64,000 nucleotides of DNA from Neoceratodus forsteri (GCA_016271365.2 CM057453.1:501617001-501681000), one strand, 5' to 3'; shown: positions 1-11,910, counted from the stretch's first letter. Translations and numbers: made by a program. The notes: generated by a model not told the origin, from the sequence alone.

Positions 1-839
1 TTAGTAGATACTGATAATAAGGAATATACAGATATGCTCAATATTTTGAGAATGGTTACTCAACATACAACTTCCCTATTTAAAAGGACCCCAACTGATT
101 TATCTGATGCTACACAATTTTTTCAACATTTCCCTACCCCACTACTTGTCCTACACAGGTTTTAGAGGCACTGACGGGAGATATTACACCAATGGAAGTA
201 GAAACAGCAATTCACTCTTTAAAAACCAATAAGGCCCTGGGCAAGGATGGCCTCACTGCTGAACTATTTAAATTAATTGGTAAAGACATATCACAAGAAC
301 TAGCTCAGGCCTTTACATACATGCTTCAAACTGATTCAGTACCTGTATGTCAGAAGGCATGTTGATTTATTTACATAAAAAGGGGGATAGGGGACAGAAG
401 ATATATAAACAACTGGAGGCCCATAAGCCTCTTAAATACAGACTTCAAGATTCTGGCAAAAATCTTAAATACAAGAATGTTACAGGCTGCCATTCATTTG
501 ATTACTCTGACCCAGTCCTGTTACATTCCAGAGTGGAAAATGACAGACCAACTATTATAGAATGGGATAATATTAATGGAGTAAATGGTTTTATACTCCC
601 CTAGATCAGAGGCAAGCCTTTGATGCAGTCAATCATACCTGCTGATGGCACCTTTTACAACACTATGGCATCCCTACAGACTTCATAAACTGGCTACAAA
701 GTTTATATAGGACAGCTACAGTTACCCCCCCCCCCAAGTGAATGGTTGGAGTGAGCCCATGCTACTTGTCCGGAGAAGTGTCCATCATGGGTGCCCACTG
801 AGCCCCTTATTATAAGTATTCAGTACTGTGGCATTTTGA
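1..839 (+). pseudogene. L1/Tx1-type LINE reverse transcriptase fragment
   Basis: Frame-by-frame reading shows a decayed non-LTR reverse transcriptase. Around 190-330 there is a finger motif with ALGKDGLTAELFK, around 410-470 WRPISLLNTDFKILAKIL, around 605-645 the palm region QRQAFDAVNH, and around 785-815 HHGCPLSPLL. These blocks come in the order expected for the L1/Tx1 group, where the palm aspartate sits in an AFD.VNH motif. Reading frames change several times (near 345-400, 600 and 730, the last at a C run), and there are stops, so it cannot be expressed. The 5' side lies outside the window. The fragment stops where the gypsy-1 LTR begins, and the FADD/YADD part of RT is missing. Confidence 0.75.
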
Positions 840-1192
840 TGTTGATCTGCCCCTAAAAGACCCTTACCTTCTCTCTGGTCTGCCAGACCCTTTGGTTGCT
901 GCTGGTGCGGATCCCTTGCTGGTACCGTGACGAACTGAGTTGGACGCAGTAAATAAGTGCATAAAAGGTTTATTCATAGACAGCAGTAGGCACATCTTCT
1001 CTCCATGAGGTTCAGACTGACTGACTGACAGATTAGTTTACATGGCACTGCTAGGCAGTGCTACAAATGGTAACATGCGAGTTCTAAGTGCTCTTAAAGG
1101 GGTGGCAGCTAACATTAAGCTCCATGCTTAATGTGTACTTCACATCACTCTCGGGGTCATGAAAGTGAGTACCACTCGAACAAACCATAACA
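840..1192 (-). mobile_element. 3' LTR of chromodomain gypsy (gypsy-1)
   Basis: On the minus strand this 353-bp segment starts TGTTATGG and ends GATCAACA, giving the TG...CA ends and short terminal inversion (TGTT/AACA) of an LTR. A minus-strand AATAAA lies at 969-974. It sits just downstream of the gypsy-1 chromodomain reading frame on the same strand, where the 3' LTR should be. A clear polypurine tract next to 1192 was not seen, so the inner boundary is less sure than the outer one. No second copy was seen in the window. Confidence 0.65.
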
Positions 1193-1612
1193 CTATAAAC
1201 AGTTTATAAGAAATTTTAAAGCAAAAAAAATTGTTTAAGTATTTCAAGGCATTACATTTAAAACAAAGCAGTACTCCACTGCAAGGGAGGGGGAAGGAAA
1301 AGATCTAGACTACATTGGGGACCAGTCAGAGTAGTGCCAGGGAAAGGGGGGACACCATAGCAACTTAGAGCTTGGTCATGCAACAAGTGCTAAAGTGCAG
1401 GGTGCAGGGGAAGGGAGAGGTAAGAGAGGGAAGGGGAGCAGCTGGAGGATACCCAAATGCAAAATAACATTTCAATAACAGTTTCAGGACCATCAAAAAC
1501 ATATGAACTGTCTAAGGGCATTCCTGGAAGAAAAAGGTGTTAATGCAAGTATGCCATACCATAGCAACAGGTACAATGACATAGGTACAAGAAGAAATTT
1601 ACTGCAAAACAG
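1193..1612. other. noncoding interior between gypsy-1 pol and LTR
   Basis: No coding signal is visible. The segment lies between the end of the minus-strand chromodomain frame and the LTR, so it is most simply the 3' untranslated interior of gypsy-1. The plus strand is purine-rich around 1260-1440. Confidence 0.45.
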
Positions 1613-2090
1613 TTAACCCAGAGAATACCATGGCAGTAGAAGAATTAGTCCCACAACACACTGAGTCCAGTACCACAAAAGTTCAAGACCTCCATCTACT
1701 TTTCCAGTCATGGGAATGGAGGCATGAGTGTCTTGCACCAGTTCCTGACAGGACGGGGTCAGGTTGTTAAAAACGACCCAGGAGTTCTGTGCACTGTTAA
1801 ATCCACACCACTTTACTCTGTAAGTCCAGGATCCATTTGTGTACTTCTTCCTCAAGATCTTCTCGATCTGGTACACTGGTGTGTGCACAAGAGAGTTCTG
1901 AGAAGAAGAAGAAGAAGGCTGAGAAGAAATCATCTCAGGGAGGTCATCTGGCAAATCAGGCAAAATGGAATCTGGCTGGAAAGTGTCAGGAGTGGGAAGA
2001 TCTGTAGGAACTGGTTGCAAGTTGTCTGAAGGGATCTCAGCTTCAGAGAGGATTGCAGGCTCAAGTTCAGCTTCATTGTTAGGTGGATGG
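1613..2090 (-). pseudogene. gypsy-1 integrase C-terminus with chromodomain
   Basis: The minus-strand frame is open from about 2090 to 1613. After an acidic, Ser/Pro-rich linker it contains a chromodomain: YQIEKILRKKYTNG, then YRVKWCGF, then an SWVVFNNL segment. This matches the chromo pattern of an aromatic/V-E-K-I-L strand, a V-K-W-x-G-[YF] strand and a W-x-x-x-x-N-L helix start. The domain is known at the C-terminus of chromovirus integrases, where it binds chromatin marks and directs insertion. The rest of the integrase is at 4563-5615, displaced by the CR1-like insertion at 2090-4562. This exon itself is intact; the gene is broken elsewhere. Confidence 0.8.
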
Positions 2091-4562
2091 GGTCATCTGG
2101 AAGGGTGTTACTCAGGTACCGATGTTTCAAGCGATTGAGGGAACCAACCAGGGAGGCGCGGGTACTGGATGTGGTCCTGGCAGACAGTGACCAGATTGGG
2201 GGCCTGGAGGTAAGGGACCCATTGGCGGGGAGTGACCATGCCACGGTCTGGTTCTGCCTGGACCTAGGAGGGGTAGAAGGCTGCACAAAGACAGAAGTAA
2301 CCGACTTAAGGGGGGCGGATTTTAAGGAAATGGAAGGATCCTTAAGGAGCATTTTGGATGGGATTGAGTCAGACATGGACACTGATAGTAGGTGGAAATC
2401 ATCAGGAGGGGTGCAGGATGCTACCAGCACCTGTGCAAGAGTAAGGCGAAATGCGTGTAGGGCCCAAAACCCTGCTGGTGGACCAGGGAGGTCCAGGAGG
2501 TGGTGCGGGAAAGAAGGCAGCCTATAAGCAATTCAAGTGCTCAAGGGTAGAAAGGATTGAGGGAGTATGAGCTGATGGCTAGAAGGGCCACTAGGGTGGT
2601 GAGGGGCTAAGGCAAGGAAGGAGCAGAACCTGGCCAGGAAATTAGGAGAGGGAACAAGGGTTCTTTAGATACATTGGGGAAAAACGAAGGGTGAAGGGCA
2701 GATTAGCAGGATTAAATCAGGGGGAGATGGGCACAAGACCCAGGGAGCAGGCTGAGGTACTAAATGAGGTACTTCACCTCAGTTTTCACCAAGGAAAATG
2801 GGGGTGCTGCATCATATATGGGAGGAGACAGAGATACTTAGGAGGGGACCCTACCGATCGGGCGGGTCTGGGAAGAGGGGAGGCATCACTGGCAGGAGGG
2901 GGAGGCTAAGCAGGAGAAGAGGTACCAGAAGTGGAAATCACAGCAGAGAGAGTGAGGGAAGCCCTCAGCTCCCTTAAGATGGAGAAAGCACCGGGGCCGG
3001 ATAAATTACATCCCAGAGTGCTGAAGGAACTTGCGGATGTCCTGGAGAAACCTCTGGCGGAGCTTTTCACCATCTCTCTGAGGACAGGGTGGGTGCCCCA
3101 GGCCTGGAAGGTGGCGCATATAGTGCCTATCCACAAGGGGGGATCAAGGGAGGTGGCAGGGAACTACAGGCCTGTCAGCCTGACATTGGTGGTGGGTAAG
3201 GTGATGGAGGGCATTGTCAAGGAGAGGCTGGGGGGGGACCTGGATAAGTCAGGGTGCCTGGACGATAGACAGCATGGATTCATCCCGGAGAAATCGTGTC
3301 AGACAAACCTTGTGGAGTTCTATGGCTGGGTGATGAGTGCCTTGGACCTGGGTAGACCAGTGGATGTCCTCTTTCTAGACTTCAGCAAGGCATTTGACTC
3401 TGTTCCTCATGTGAGCCTGTTGGATAAGCTGGGAGAAATGGGGGTGGGGAACCAGGTGATCAGATGGATAGGCAATTGGCTCCAGGACGGACCCAGAGGG
3501 TCGTGAGTTGGCGGGATAGTCTCATCCCCAAGGAGGGTCATTAGTGGGGTCCCACAGGGATCAGTCCTTGAGCCCTTCTGTTCAACGCCTATGTCTCTGA
3601 CATAAGGACAGGAATCAGGAGTGAGATGAGTCTCTTTGCAGATGACTCAAAACTGGGGGCAGTGGTGGATGGGGAGGAGGGGAGGGTGGCCCTTCAGGGG
3701 GACCTGGAGGCTCTGGAAAGATGGTCTAGAAAGTGGAAGCTGAGGTTCAATGCAGGGAAATGCAAGGTACTCCACCTGGGGGCCAGAAACCTGGGCCAAG
3801 TGTACACCCTGGAGGGGGGAATGCTACAAGTCTCGATGGCTGAGAGGGACCTGGGGGTGGTGGTGGATGTCAAGATGAACAACTCGGAGACTTGTAGGAG
3901 GGCAGCAGCCAAGGCCAACAGGATGCTGGGATGCATCGCTAGGGGATCATCTCCAGAAGGAGGAGTGATACTCCCTCTGTATAACTGCTTGGTGAGGCCA
4001 CACCTTGGTGCATGCAGTTTTGGAGGCCACACTTAAAGAGGACATTAACCTCCTGGAGAGGTCAGAGGAGGCAACAAAATGATTTGGGGCTTGGGGACAG
4101 GATCTATGAGGGAGGCTCGAAGAGCTAAATATGCACATTGGAAGAGAGAGGGACCGGGGACATGATGAGGGTCTTCAGGTACATGAAGAGGGTAAATAGG
4201 GGAGGAACAGTCAGGGTGCTTTGAAGGAAAGGAGGGGACCACTACAGGGCATGGGTGGAAGCTGGAGGGGAAGATTCAGGGAGAAAGGAGGAGGTGCTAC
4301 TTCACTGAGAGGGTGGTGGAGCCATGGAATGGCTGCCTGAGGGGCTGGTGGAGGCAGAGACAGTGGAGGGTTCAAGAGGGGGACAGGTACAGGGAAGGGT
4401 TCTGGAAGCAAAATCCAATGCAGCAAGAATATCCGAACTGGGAAGGAGAAGCCAGAGAAGGTGAGGGGGACAGCAAGGTCAGCACCCAGGGTGGGGGCTG
4501 ACCAAACGAGCAGACACGAAAGACCATTAGGCCTATTCTGCTAGCATTTTAGTATGTTAGTA
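2090..4562 (+). mobile_element. CR1-like LINE, 5'-truncated, inserted in gypsy-1
   Basis: The element begins inside the endonuclease domain and ends in the motif TATGTTAGTATGT, a short repeated 3' end typical of CR1-like LINEs. It interrupts the gypsy-1 integrase gene exactly: minus-strand integrase stops at about 4563 (VHNKVH) and resumes near 2090. A second, very short copy of the same 3' end lies at 17190-17264. The flanks share at most about 5 bases (gtgga), consistent with CR1-type insertion, which leaves little or no target duplication. Confidence 0.85.
2100..4240 (+). pseudogene. CR1-like ORF2 (endonuclease end, RT, C-terminus)
   Basis: In order: the end of an APE-type endonuclease (ARVLDVVLADS, then the GSDHA catalytic His motif, about 2150-2245); a linker; fingers/palm with KAPGPDKLHPRVLKEL (2975-3030); NYRPVSLT (3160-3185); FLDFSKAFDSVPH (3370-3410, first catalytic Asp); a stop-interrupted GVPQGSVL-like segment (3545-3575); and LFADDSKL (3630-3655, the ADD catalytic pair). 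A thumb with GVVVDVKM follows, then a C-terminal WRPHLK/ERSEEATK segment (4020-4080). Frames change near 2430-2530, 3500-3620 and 4035, so the protein is not made. Such proteins nick DNA and reverse-transcribe their own RNA at the target. Confidence 0.88.
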
Positions 4563-5615
4563 TGTGGACTTTGTTGTGTACCAGTTTTCCATCAGACTTG
4601 CGGCGTAGACAAACATGCACAGGAGGAAGCTTTTCTACAATGTAGAAGGGACCAGTCCAGGGGCTAAGCAGTTTCTTGGTGGCACCTGGAACAAGGACAG
4701 GTCGGTACAAGTACACAACACTCCCAATGGAGAATGAAGGCTCATGCAACTTGGCTACTGACATTTTCTGCATTGCAGATTTTCTCTGGCCCAGTGTGGT
4801 GATTGCAACACGTCTGGCAAGTTCAAGTTGTTCCAGCATAGGAATAAGGAAGGAAGAAGCTGACTTAGGAACCTCTAGCAGTGAGAGATCCCTGTCCAAT
4901 GGAGTTCTTGGATGGTGTCCATGGACCAAGAAAAATGGAGTATACTCTGTGCTGTCGACATAAGGGCTGGTATCACAGGCAAATTGCACAATGGGAACAA
5001 AACGGTCCCAGATGTTGTGAGTTTCATCCAGGTACTTGGAGACTGTGCTAAGAATAGTAGACATCATTCTTTCACTTCGTCTGTTGCATTGTGGATGATA
5101 ACTGGTTGTGTGAGTCTTTTTGATGTCGAGAAGTTTGCATGTTTCTCGCACAATAGTTGAAAGGTAGTTAGTGCCTCTGTTTGAATGCAGGTACAATGGG
5201 GTACCGTGATGACAAATGACTGTGTTGAGGAAGGCACTTGCCACTGTGGCAGCTTTGATGTCTTTTATGGGGATTAGTTCCAAATACTTAGTTAGGTAGT
5301 CCACAAAAAACAAGAATGTATTTGTTGCCGGAGTCAGAGCATGTAGGTAAAGGTCCAAGAATGTCTGTGCTGACTCTTTGGAATGGTTCAGTGGCTACAG
5401 GCATTGGAATGATGTGTGCCTTTGTTGGTTTGGCAGGAGGCTTTCTTTGGGAGCAGGGCTGGCAGGACTTGATAAATCAGACAATGTCCTTGTTCATGTG
5501 AGGCCAGAAGTGAAGCCTTGTCTTTTTCGAGAGTTCTGTGGATTCCCATATGACGTCTGGAAAGTGGACAGGTATGAGTGGAGAGAAGAACTTGATTGAT
5601 TAGAGATGTTAGCAC
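4563..5615 (-). pseudogene. gypsy-1 integrase (zinc finger and catalytic core)
   Basis: Minus strand. The HHCC zinc-binding part lies at about 5380-5560: HMGIHRTLEK, then FIKSC..C with one internal TGA. The catalytic core at 4600-5357 has VDYLTKYLELIP (first Asp), HSNRGTNYLS and RRSERMMS (Glu). In the second motif the usual Asp is replaced by Asn (HSNRG for HSDRG), which should inactivate strand transfer. A one-base shift at a T run near 5313 separates zinc finger and core. The core ends at about 4563 against the CR1-like 3' end, and the chromodomain continues at 2090. Length and motif order are normal for a Ty3/gypsy integrase. Confidence 0.88.
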
Positions 5616-6045
5616 AACTAACTGTACATACTATAATAAGGTTCATACTAAGGTAAGCACAAAGCAAGCAGGCCATAGCTCATGAGTGCTCCTACAAAAA
5701 ATATTTCAAATTACCATCTCTTGATATATATCTATCACGTCTTTGCTTGAAGATATGTTTACTTTCTGAAACAATAATTTCTAATGGCAGATCATTCCAT
5801 AACTTCACAATCCAATCAGTAAAGAAATTTTTCCTCATATTTGTTCTAAATTTCTTGCCCCCTGATCTGGAGTGGATGACCTCTAATCTCGACATGGGTT
5901 TTCTTGAATTTGATATCTAAATCATACAGTAAGACTGGGTCTTGTATGACATCATACATGAACAACAAATCTCCACGAGCATGGCATGTCTCCAATGACA
6001 TTAAATTTAAAGATCTGAGTCTGTCATCATAGTTATTTTTTTTTT
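5616..6045 (-). pseudogene. LINE ORF2 C-terminal fragment
   Basis: On the minus strand, 6040-5900 reads DDRLRSLNLMSLET with GDLLFMYDVI. After a frameshift near 5890 the 5895-5692 frame reads NFFTDWIVKLWNDLP. The pair 'YD.RL..L...LE..R..GDL' plus 'FF..R/WIV..WN.LP' is the C-terminus shared by CR1, L2 and Rex-type LINE proteins. Only the thumb and tail remain; the catalytic domain is absent. It lies between the gypsy-1 integrase and a split SINE. Which family it came from cannot be fixed from this piece. Confidence 0.7.
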
Positions 6046-6240
6046 ATCAGATATAATTTTCGTGAATCTATTTATTTATTTAGTTTTTATTGACTGGGTA
6101 AGTGCACTAGACAAATCCTGCCTATTTTCAGGCACGACCCGGGGGAGGCGGATACAGATGAATGGCTACTGACCTTGAACCAGATTAAGTTGTTGGTGGT
6201 ATTTTTAGTGAATGAGGGAAATTTGGCCAGGACACCAGGG

Positions 6241-6254
6241 AAATTCCCCTACTC
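6241..6254. repeat. left target-site duplication of Tx1 LINE
   Basis: The sequence aaattcccctactc occurs here and again at 11897-11910, flanking the LINE. It is present once in the unoccupied SINE copy at 24223-24650. The first few A bases are ambiguous because the LINE ends in an A run. Confidence 0.9.
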
Positions 6255-6311
6255 TGATGCTGCTTCATTGTTGCAGTGTTGTGGCCAGTAGGGGAGCCGT
6301 TGACCAGAGCG

Positions 6312-7790
6312 ATGGCCACTCGAGATGAAGCACTGATGAGTGCAGATGGCGTGGAGAACGAAGGAATGGAGTCCGAGGGATTTCAAAGGAGCTCGCAGTC
6401 AGAGGAGCTGCAGATGGAGTTTTCTGAATCTGAGATGCAGGCGAGGCCTGCTACGGAGCTTACCAGTGTGCGGGTCATGGAAGAAGTAGAGGCTCTGCGG
6501 GTCATTGTCGGGAGCGAGATGGAGAGAGAGGTTGCTGCCACAGAAAAGGATCGGGAGGATGCGGTCAAGGAGAGGTCGCTGAAGGAGTCGCTTCTGATGG
6601 AGGATTGCGGTCGTAGTATTTCGGATCCTCACCGGAACAAAATCCAGTTACAGCCTCCCGATATCGTGAGGATTGCGGTATCAACGAAGGAAGTGGTGCA
6701 GTCGACCGGGTTTGAGAGCGGGACAGGAAGTACGAGCAAAATGAAGGGCCCGATGACTGAGTGGTCAGAGGAGACGGCGCTATCGCAGGCTGGATGGATT
6801 CATCAAGAAAATGGAAAATGGGTTCCTGATCCGGCATGGTTGTCATTTTCCCCCAACGATTCAGGTCCCCATAAGAAAACTGTGAAGGAGGGTGAGTCTA
6901 TGACTGTAGAAAAGCAGGTTGAGAAGGGGCAGACTGTTATAAATTATGGAAGCTCTGCAGCTGAAAATTTACAGAAGACTCGGGGGGCTTCAACTGTACA
7001 GAGCTCAGCTGATTTGTTATCAGAAGATCAGGAGGTAAGGAGGAACCCGCGTTTTTCGGACCTTTTCAAAAGAAATAAACTGGAACAAGCCCCTAGAAGA
7101 AATGCAGTTCGCTCGATATAGAGGGGATTACCTGAGCATCCTGATAGACTATATGTGGCAAGGAAATTGCTAATGGACTCTATGAACTTCCTACCTGTTG
7201 ACATTTATGCTCTAATTAATATTAGGGAGAGGATACATTTGATATTAGTTTTAAACAAATGTCGGGTTTAGAGAAATTTTGGCATAAGTATGATATTTAT
7301 AATTCGTGCCCATTATGGTTACCTTTAATAGCTATTCCAATTACGAAACCTTTATTTAAAACAATAAATATTATGTTTAGGAATGAAGGGGTAAATGTGG
7401 GGGATATTTCATACTGGTTGGAACAAAAATGTATGGTTCTAGGCCCTCCAGAGCTGATTTTAGACACAGAAGGGATTTGGACTGGGGCATGGAGATTTAA
7501 AGTAAAATTGCATGTGGAAAATAATGAAGTTATGCATATTCCGAATAGTTTTTTCCTAGGTAAAGATCGTGGTGTGTGTTTTTATCCTGGGCAGCCGAAA
7601 GCATGTTACAGATGTGGTAGTCAAGGCACTGAGTAGTGCTTGTGATAAAGTTAAATGTGCTTTATGTGGTGAATTAGATCATGACAGTGAGGTTTGTAGG
7701 AATGAGTTTCATGTAACTTATGTGAGGAAGTGGGGCATGCATATCACCAATGTCCTTGGGCAGACAAAATAGACAAGGGGCTTAAACAAA
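6312..7790 (+). pseudogene. Tx1 LINE ORF1 (RNA-binding, CCHC zinc knuckles)
   Basis: The start ATG at 6312 has a good context (gcgATGg). The N-terminal 270 residues (to 7121) are Glu/Ser-rich and look disordered or coiled. After a TAG at 7119 the frame continues as the conserved ORF1 core (7122-7636), with LEKFWHKYDIYNSCPLW, IPITKPLFKTINIMFR and GIWTGAWRFKV. Three CCHC knuckles follow in shifting frames: CYRCGSQ..., CALCGELDHDSEVC (7658-7700) and CEEVGHAYHQC (about 7720-7755). Known ORF1 proteins of this group package element RNA. At least three frameshifts (near 7235, 7630 and 7715) separate the parts. Confidence 0.85.
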
Positions 7791-8299
7791 GAAGACTTGA
7801 TTGCTCAGGCCCAAGGTAAGGGATTGCCTTCTCAGTCTAATATGAGAAATAAAGGGAATATGTCTATGGGTGGTAGAGGGCAAACAGTGGTCCAGGAGGT
7901 TCCAGTTGTTGACCTTTGTGAAGGGGGAAATGTTGAGGATCAAACCAGGTTCTTGGTCCCACAACAGATTTTGTCCCCCCCCCCTTTCCGTAATTGCAGA
8001 GTCCTCTGTTCGGCCTCCGGCTATAGAAGACTTTGCTGTGGTAACCTCGATGGACATTCCATTTCAGACCCGAGGAGAGTAACACGTGCTAGTAGTCGTT
8101 CAGGAGGGGTTTGTGCTACCCAAATTCTTTTCGAGTTCTGTCTGATCTTGAGGGAGAGGGGGTTCAGATTTGTTAAAATTGGATGAAAACCAGGGAATGG
8201 AGATTGAAGGAGGGAGGTATGGAATTATTGGAAGGAAGAAGAAAAGGGTAGAAAGAGGAAGCAAGAAAACCCTGAATTGTTAAACTGTATTGTCTATGG

Positions 8300-11200
8300 C
8301 CTGTGTTAAATTGTATCACTAAATTGCTGTAGCTTGAAAGCTATAAGAGACGCCTGATTGGCCTGCAGCAATGTAGGGATGCTAAGGCTGATGTCATATT
8401 TCTTCAAGAGACACATTTATCTTCCTTATCGGAGGTGTCTCAAGTAAAAAAACTTTGGTGGGAAGGCCCGTCCTTTTGGTCTTTTGGGGAAGATGTGGCA
8501 GATGGGGTAGGTATCCTGTTTTCGCACCCCGCGGTTCAAGTAACTAGGTTGATAGATGTACAGCCAGGCCGGGTATTAGTTTTGGATTGTTCAAAATATG
8601 GTTTTAATTTTAGACTGATTAATACTTAGGCCCCTCAAGTTAAAACAGCATGAATTGCTATGTTTAATCTGCTGAAACCTTATTTATTCACTTCCAAACA
8701 CATAATTTGGGGAGGAGATATGAACTGCAGTCTAGATATTCGTATAAAAAATGGGATTCAACAAAAAACTTATTGTGATTCACATGCCCTTGCACAGACA
8801 GTGGAGGTAGCAAAATTGAAAGATGCTTTTAGAGAATTACATTCTTCTTCAGGCTTTACTTATAAAAGGGCCTCTTTTCAAACAAGAATTGATTATTTTT
8901 TCCTTTCTAAATACTTAATACCAATGGTTTGTTTGGTTGTGCCATGTGACTTTTCAGACCATAATGCATTATTTGTTTCTCTGAGTTTGCATCAGATTCG
9001 AAAGTATTTCCGGCCTTTGCTAGCAGATGGATGTTAAATTCCTATTATTATCAGAAGTTGTATTTTTGCCTCAGTTAAAAGAATTTTTGTTTTATAGAAA
9101 ATCAGTGGCGGTGTTTTTCTCAGATTGGATTTCATGGTGGACAGATACTAAGATAGCTTTAAAAAAATTTTTTATAGCTTATGGAAAAAGGAAAGGTTCA
9201 TCAGAATATATACAGTACCTAGACTGTAGAAATCAATACTATAATTTACAATCACACCCGAGGTATAAAGATAAAGAGGTTCAATCTCAATTAAAGATGG
9301 TTAAAAGAAATATGCTGAATTACCAATACCAAAGGGCAGCTGCACTTCATGCTAGTTTAAAGTTTGGCACACAGCAACAACCCTTTCAAGATCTCTTTAG
9401 GGCATGCAAACATAAAACTGAGAGAAGGCTTATGTCTGGGCTTAAAGATTCTTATGGGAATTTAAAAACTTCAGTCGCAGAAATGTTGGCGGTGGTAGAG
9501 GGTCAGGTTTCTTCTCAGTTTGGGAAGGTTTTTGTTCCCTCCTCATCTTGGGATGAGGTTTTGAAATTTTCGGCTCCTACTATCTCCAAGGCCGAGGTTA
9601 AGCTTTTACAAGAGCCCATCACCTTGCAGGAGGTACAAGCCATTATAAGTTCTCTTCGTGTGGAAGTTTCTCCTGGAATAGATGGATTGACGAACGAATT
9701 TTATAAAACCTTTTCGGAAGATTTGGGTGGTATATTGATGGAAGTCTTTAATGACATTCTTAATTTTGGATTTGGAGATTTGAAATTTAATTTGGCCATT
9801 TTAACGTTTATTTTTAAAACAGGTGATATCACAGATTTTGGTAATTGGAGACCAATTAGTCTCCTGAATACTGATTATAAAATTCTTTCTACTGTTTTAT
9901 GTAAAAGATTGCAGGTAGTAGCGACAGGGGTGCTTCACCCAGCACAAACATGTTCCATCCCTCACCGTTCAATTCAACAGAATTTAAAACTGTTACGAGA
10001 TGTGTGTGAATTCGGATTGCAAAAAAAACTGTCAGGATTTATTTTGGCGTTAGATCAAGCCAAAGCTTTTGACTCAGTGTCACATGATTTTCTTTTTCAG
10101 GTTTTGGGAAGGTATGGGTTCCCAAAAATTTTTATTCAGTATCTTAATATCTTATATCATAAGGTGATTTCTTGTCCAAGTATTAATAATGTTTTAGGCT
10201 CGGAAATTTGTTTGAAATGTGGGGTGCGGCAGGGTTGTCCTATCAGTCCTTTATTATATGCATTTGTATTGGACCTCTTTTAGAGAAATTGAAAATAACA
10301 GGTCAATTCAGGGTTTATCTCCATCACTTACTTTACCTCTTCAGAAGATTTCTGCATATGCAGATGATATTTGTTTATTAATAGCGGATGTTCAGTCAGG
10401 TGTTGAGGCTATCAAAACGATCAATTGCTTTTCGGGTTTAAATGGTACTAAGCTGAATTTAGAAAAATGTAAATGTTTAGCGGTCGGAGAGGCTCCTTGC
10501 CTCCAAAATGTTGGGGGTATTATAGTTTCGGATACTATTAACATTCTAGGCCTAATGTTTGGAAAGGGGGATTTAGCTGTGTTGAATTGGGAAAAGTGTT
10601 TGGCTACAGCCGAGAGGAAGGTTCAACAATGGAAATCCTGGGGTTTTTCAAAAAAGAAACAGGTACTTATTATTAAAAAATTCTTATTACCCATTTTTTG
10701 CATGTTTGTTCAATTTTTTGGGTACCTGTTTCAATTGAAACAAGATTTATATAGTGTTTTTTTTCAAATGGTATGGGGTAGTCGTTTAAACCCCATTAAA
10801 CGGGTTTTCACTTATTTGAAGGTAAATCAAGGGGGATTAGGGATGATAAATCCGATTGTTTTTTATCATTCCTTTTTTATGATTTCGGCCTTTCAAAAAG
10901 AGATTAAACCTTAGGATCATCCTTGGTCAGCATGGACACAGTTGTTATTTTCACCTTTTATGTCTAATTGGGAAGGAGGGGGTGTTCCAAAAAAAAGCAG
11001 GATGGCAGTGGCTCCTTCTTATGTGGATTCTGCAGTAAGGAAATTACGAGAGTGGAAGCTAGGAAAGGCACAATTACATAACATTCCTAGAAAAGAATTT
11101 TATTCGGAAATTATGACAAATTATTTTTATGTTCAAGTGGATTTTCCTTTTTGTACCCCTACTAATCTGTCACAAGCCCTTCTGCCTCCTAATGGATCAT

Positions 11201-11686
11201 AGGATACCTCCAAATATGTGGGATGTCAGTGGCTCTGTTGTCATGGGAGATTGGGAGTTAGGGTAATTTAAAACATAAACAAATTATGGATAGGATGTGC
11301 CTTAGACCAGGTTGTGTGGATCAGATTGAAACTTTAGAACATTTCTTATTACTTTGCCCTTATGTAATTTCTTTTTGTCAGATTTAGCCATTCGATTGGG
11401 ATTGGGGTGTTCTGAGACATATAACCTATCAGAGCCTAGTTTTGGGTGATTATTCCAGTTTTTTGAGAAGATATCATCCAAGTACCTTAAATTTGATTTT
11501 TGCATGCATTAAATATCACCTGTGGCAAGCTAGATGTCAGTTTTCTTTACAGCATATTCTTCTTCCAAATAGTGTGATTTTTAATCGGATAGAATCAGCA
11601 GTAGGTAAACAAAAACTTTTTGAGTTTCGAACCTTGGAGAACAAAATTTTCAAGAGTTTTTGGAAACATATTATGTGGATTAATTG
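8300..11686 (+). pseudogene. Tx1 LINE ORF2 (endonuclease, RT, zinc finger)
   Basis: The endonuclease shows FLQETH (8400-8415, catalytic Glu), GGDMNCSLD (8713-8740) and SDHNALF (8955-8980). RT in 9027-10914 shows GIDGLTNEFYK, NWRPISLLNTDYKILS, ALDQAKAFDSVSH (first Asp), RQGCPISPLLYAFVLD and, after a frameshift near 10277, AYADDICLL (catalytic pair). A C-terminal zinc motif C-x4-C...H-x4-C lies near 11300-11360 (CLRPGC...EHFLLLC), and the frame ends at the TGA near 11684. Stops or shifts occur at 8627, 8651, 10277, 10912 and 11200. Domain order and length (about 1,100 residues) are normal for the clade. The start codon is not identifiable. Confidence 0.9.
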
Positions 11687-11896
11687 ATTTTGGGGTAAAC
11701 ATTTTATTTTTGAAGTGTTTATAACCTTTTTTTTGCTATAATTTTATTTGCTTTATGATATTTGGGGAATATCTTTGATTAGACATTTTCTTGAAAGGTT
11801 TGTTTGTAAAACTTATTTGTAAAGTCATATTGTATAAGTTTTCTTTTCTTGTATGTAATAAGGTTTCAAACCGTGTTGTTTTGTTTTCTCAATAAA

Positions 11897-11910
11897 AAAT
11901 TCCCCTACTC
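11897..11910. repeat. right target-site duplication of Tx1 LINE
   Basis: Second copy of aaattcccctactc. It is followed by the continuation of the SINE (ttttcgataagtgcc), exactly as in the unoccupied copy. Confidence 0.9.

Larger units (their letters stand above)
6255..11896 (+). mobile_element. full-length Tx1-clade LINE inserted in a SINE
   Basis: The 5.64-kb element has a short 5' leader (about 57 bp), ORF1 with CCHC zinc knuckles, and ORF2 with APE endonuclease, reverse transcriptase and a C-terminal CCHC. A 3' UTR of about 210 bp ends in AATAAA plus a short A run, and 14-bp target duplications flank the whole. Both ends are defined by the SINE sequence, so it is not 5'-truncated. Both ORFs carry several frameshifts and stops, so it is dead. 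The ORF1 style and the IYALINIRERIHFD.SF region resemble Tx1/L1-like elements of frogs and fishes. Confidence 0.9.

Noticed and set aside
3694..4426. Minus-strand Pro/Ser-rich ORFs
   Set aside because: They are antisense shadows of the GC-rich CR1-like ORF2 on the plus strand.
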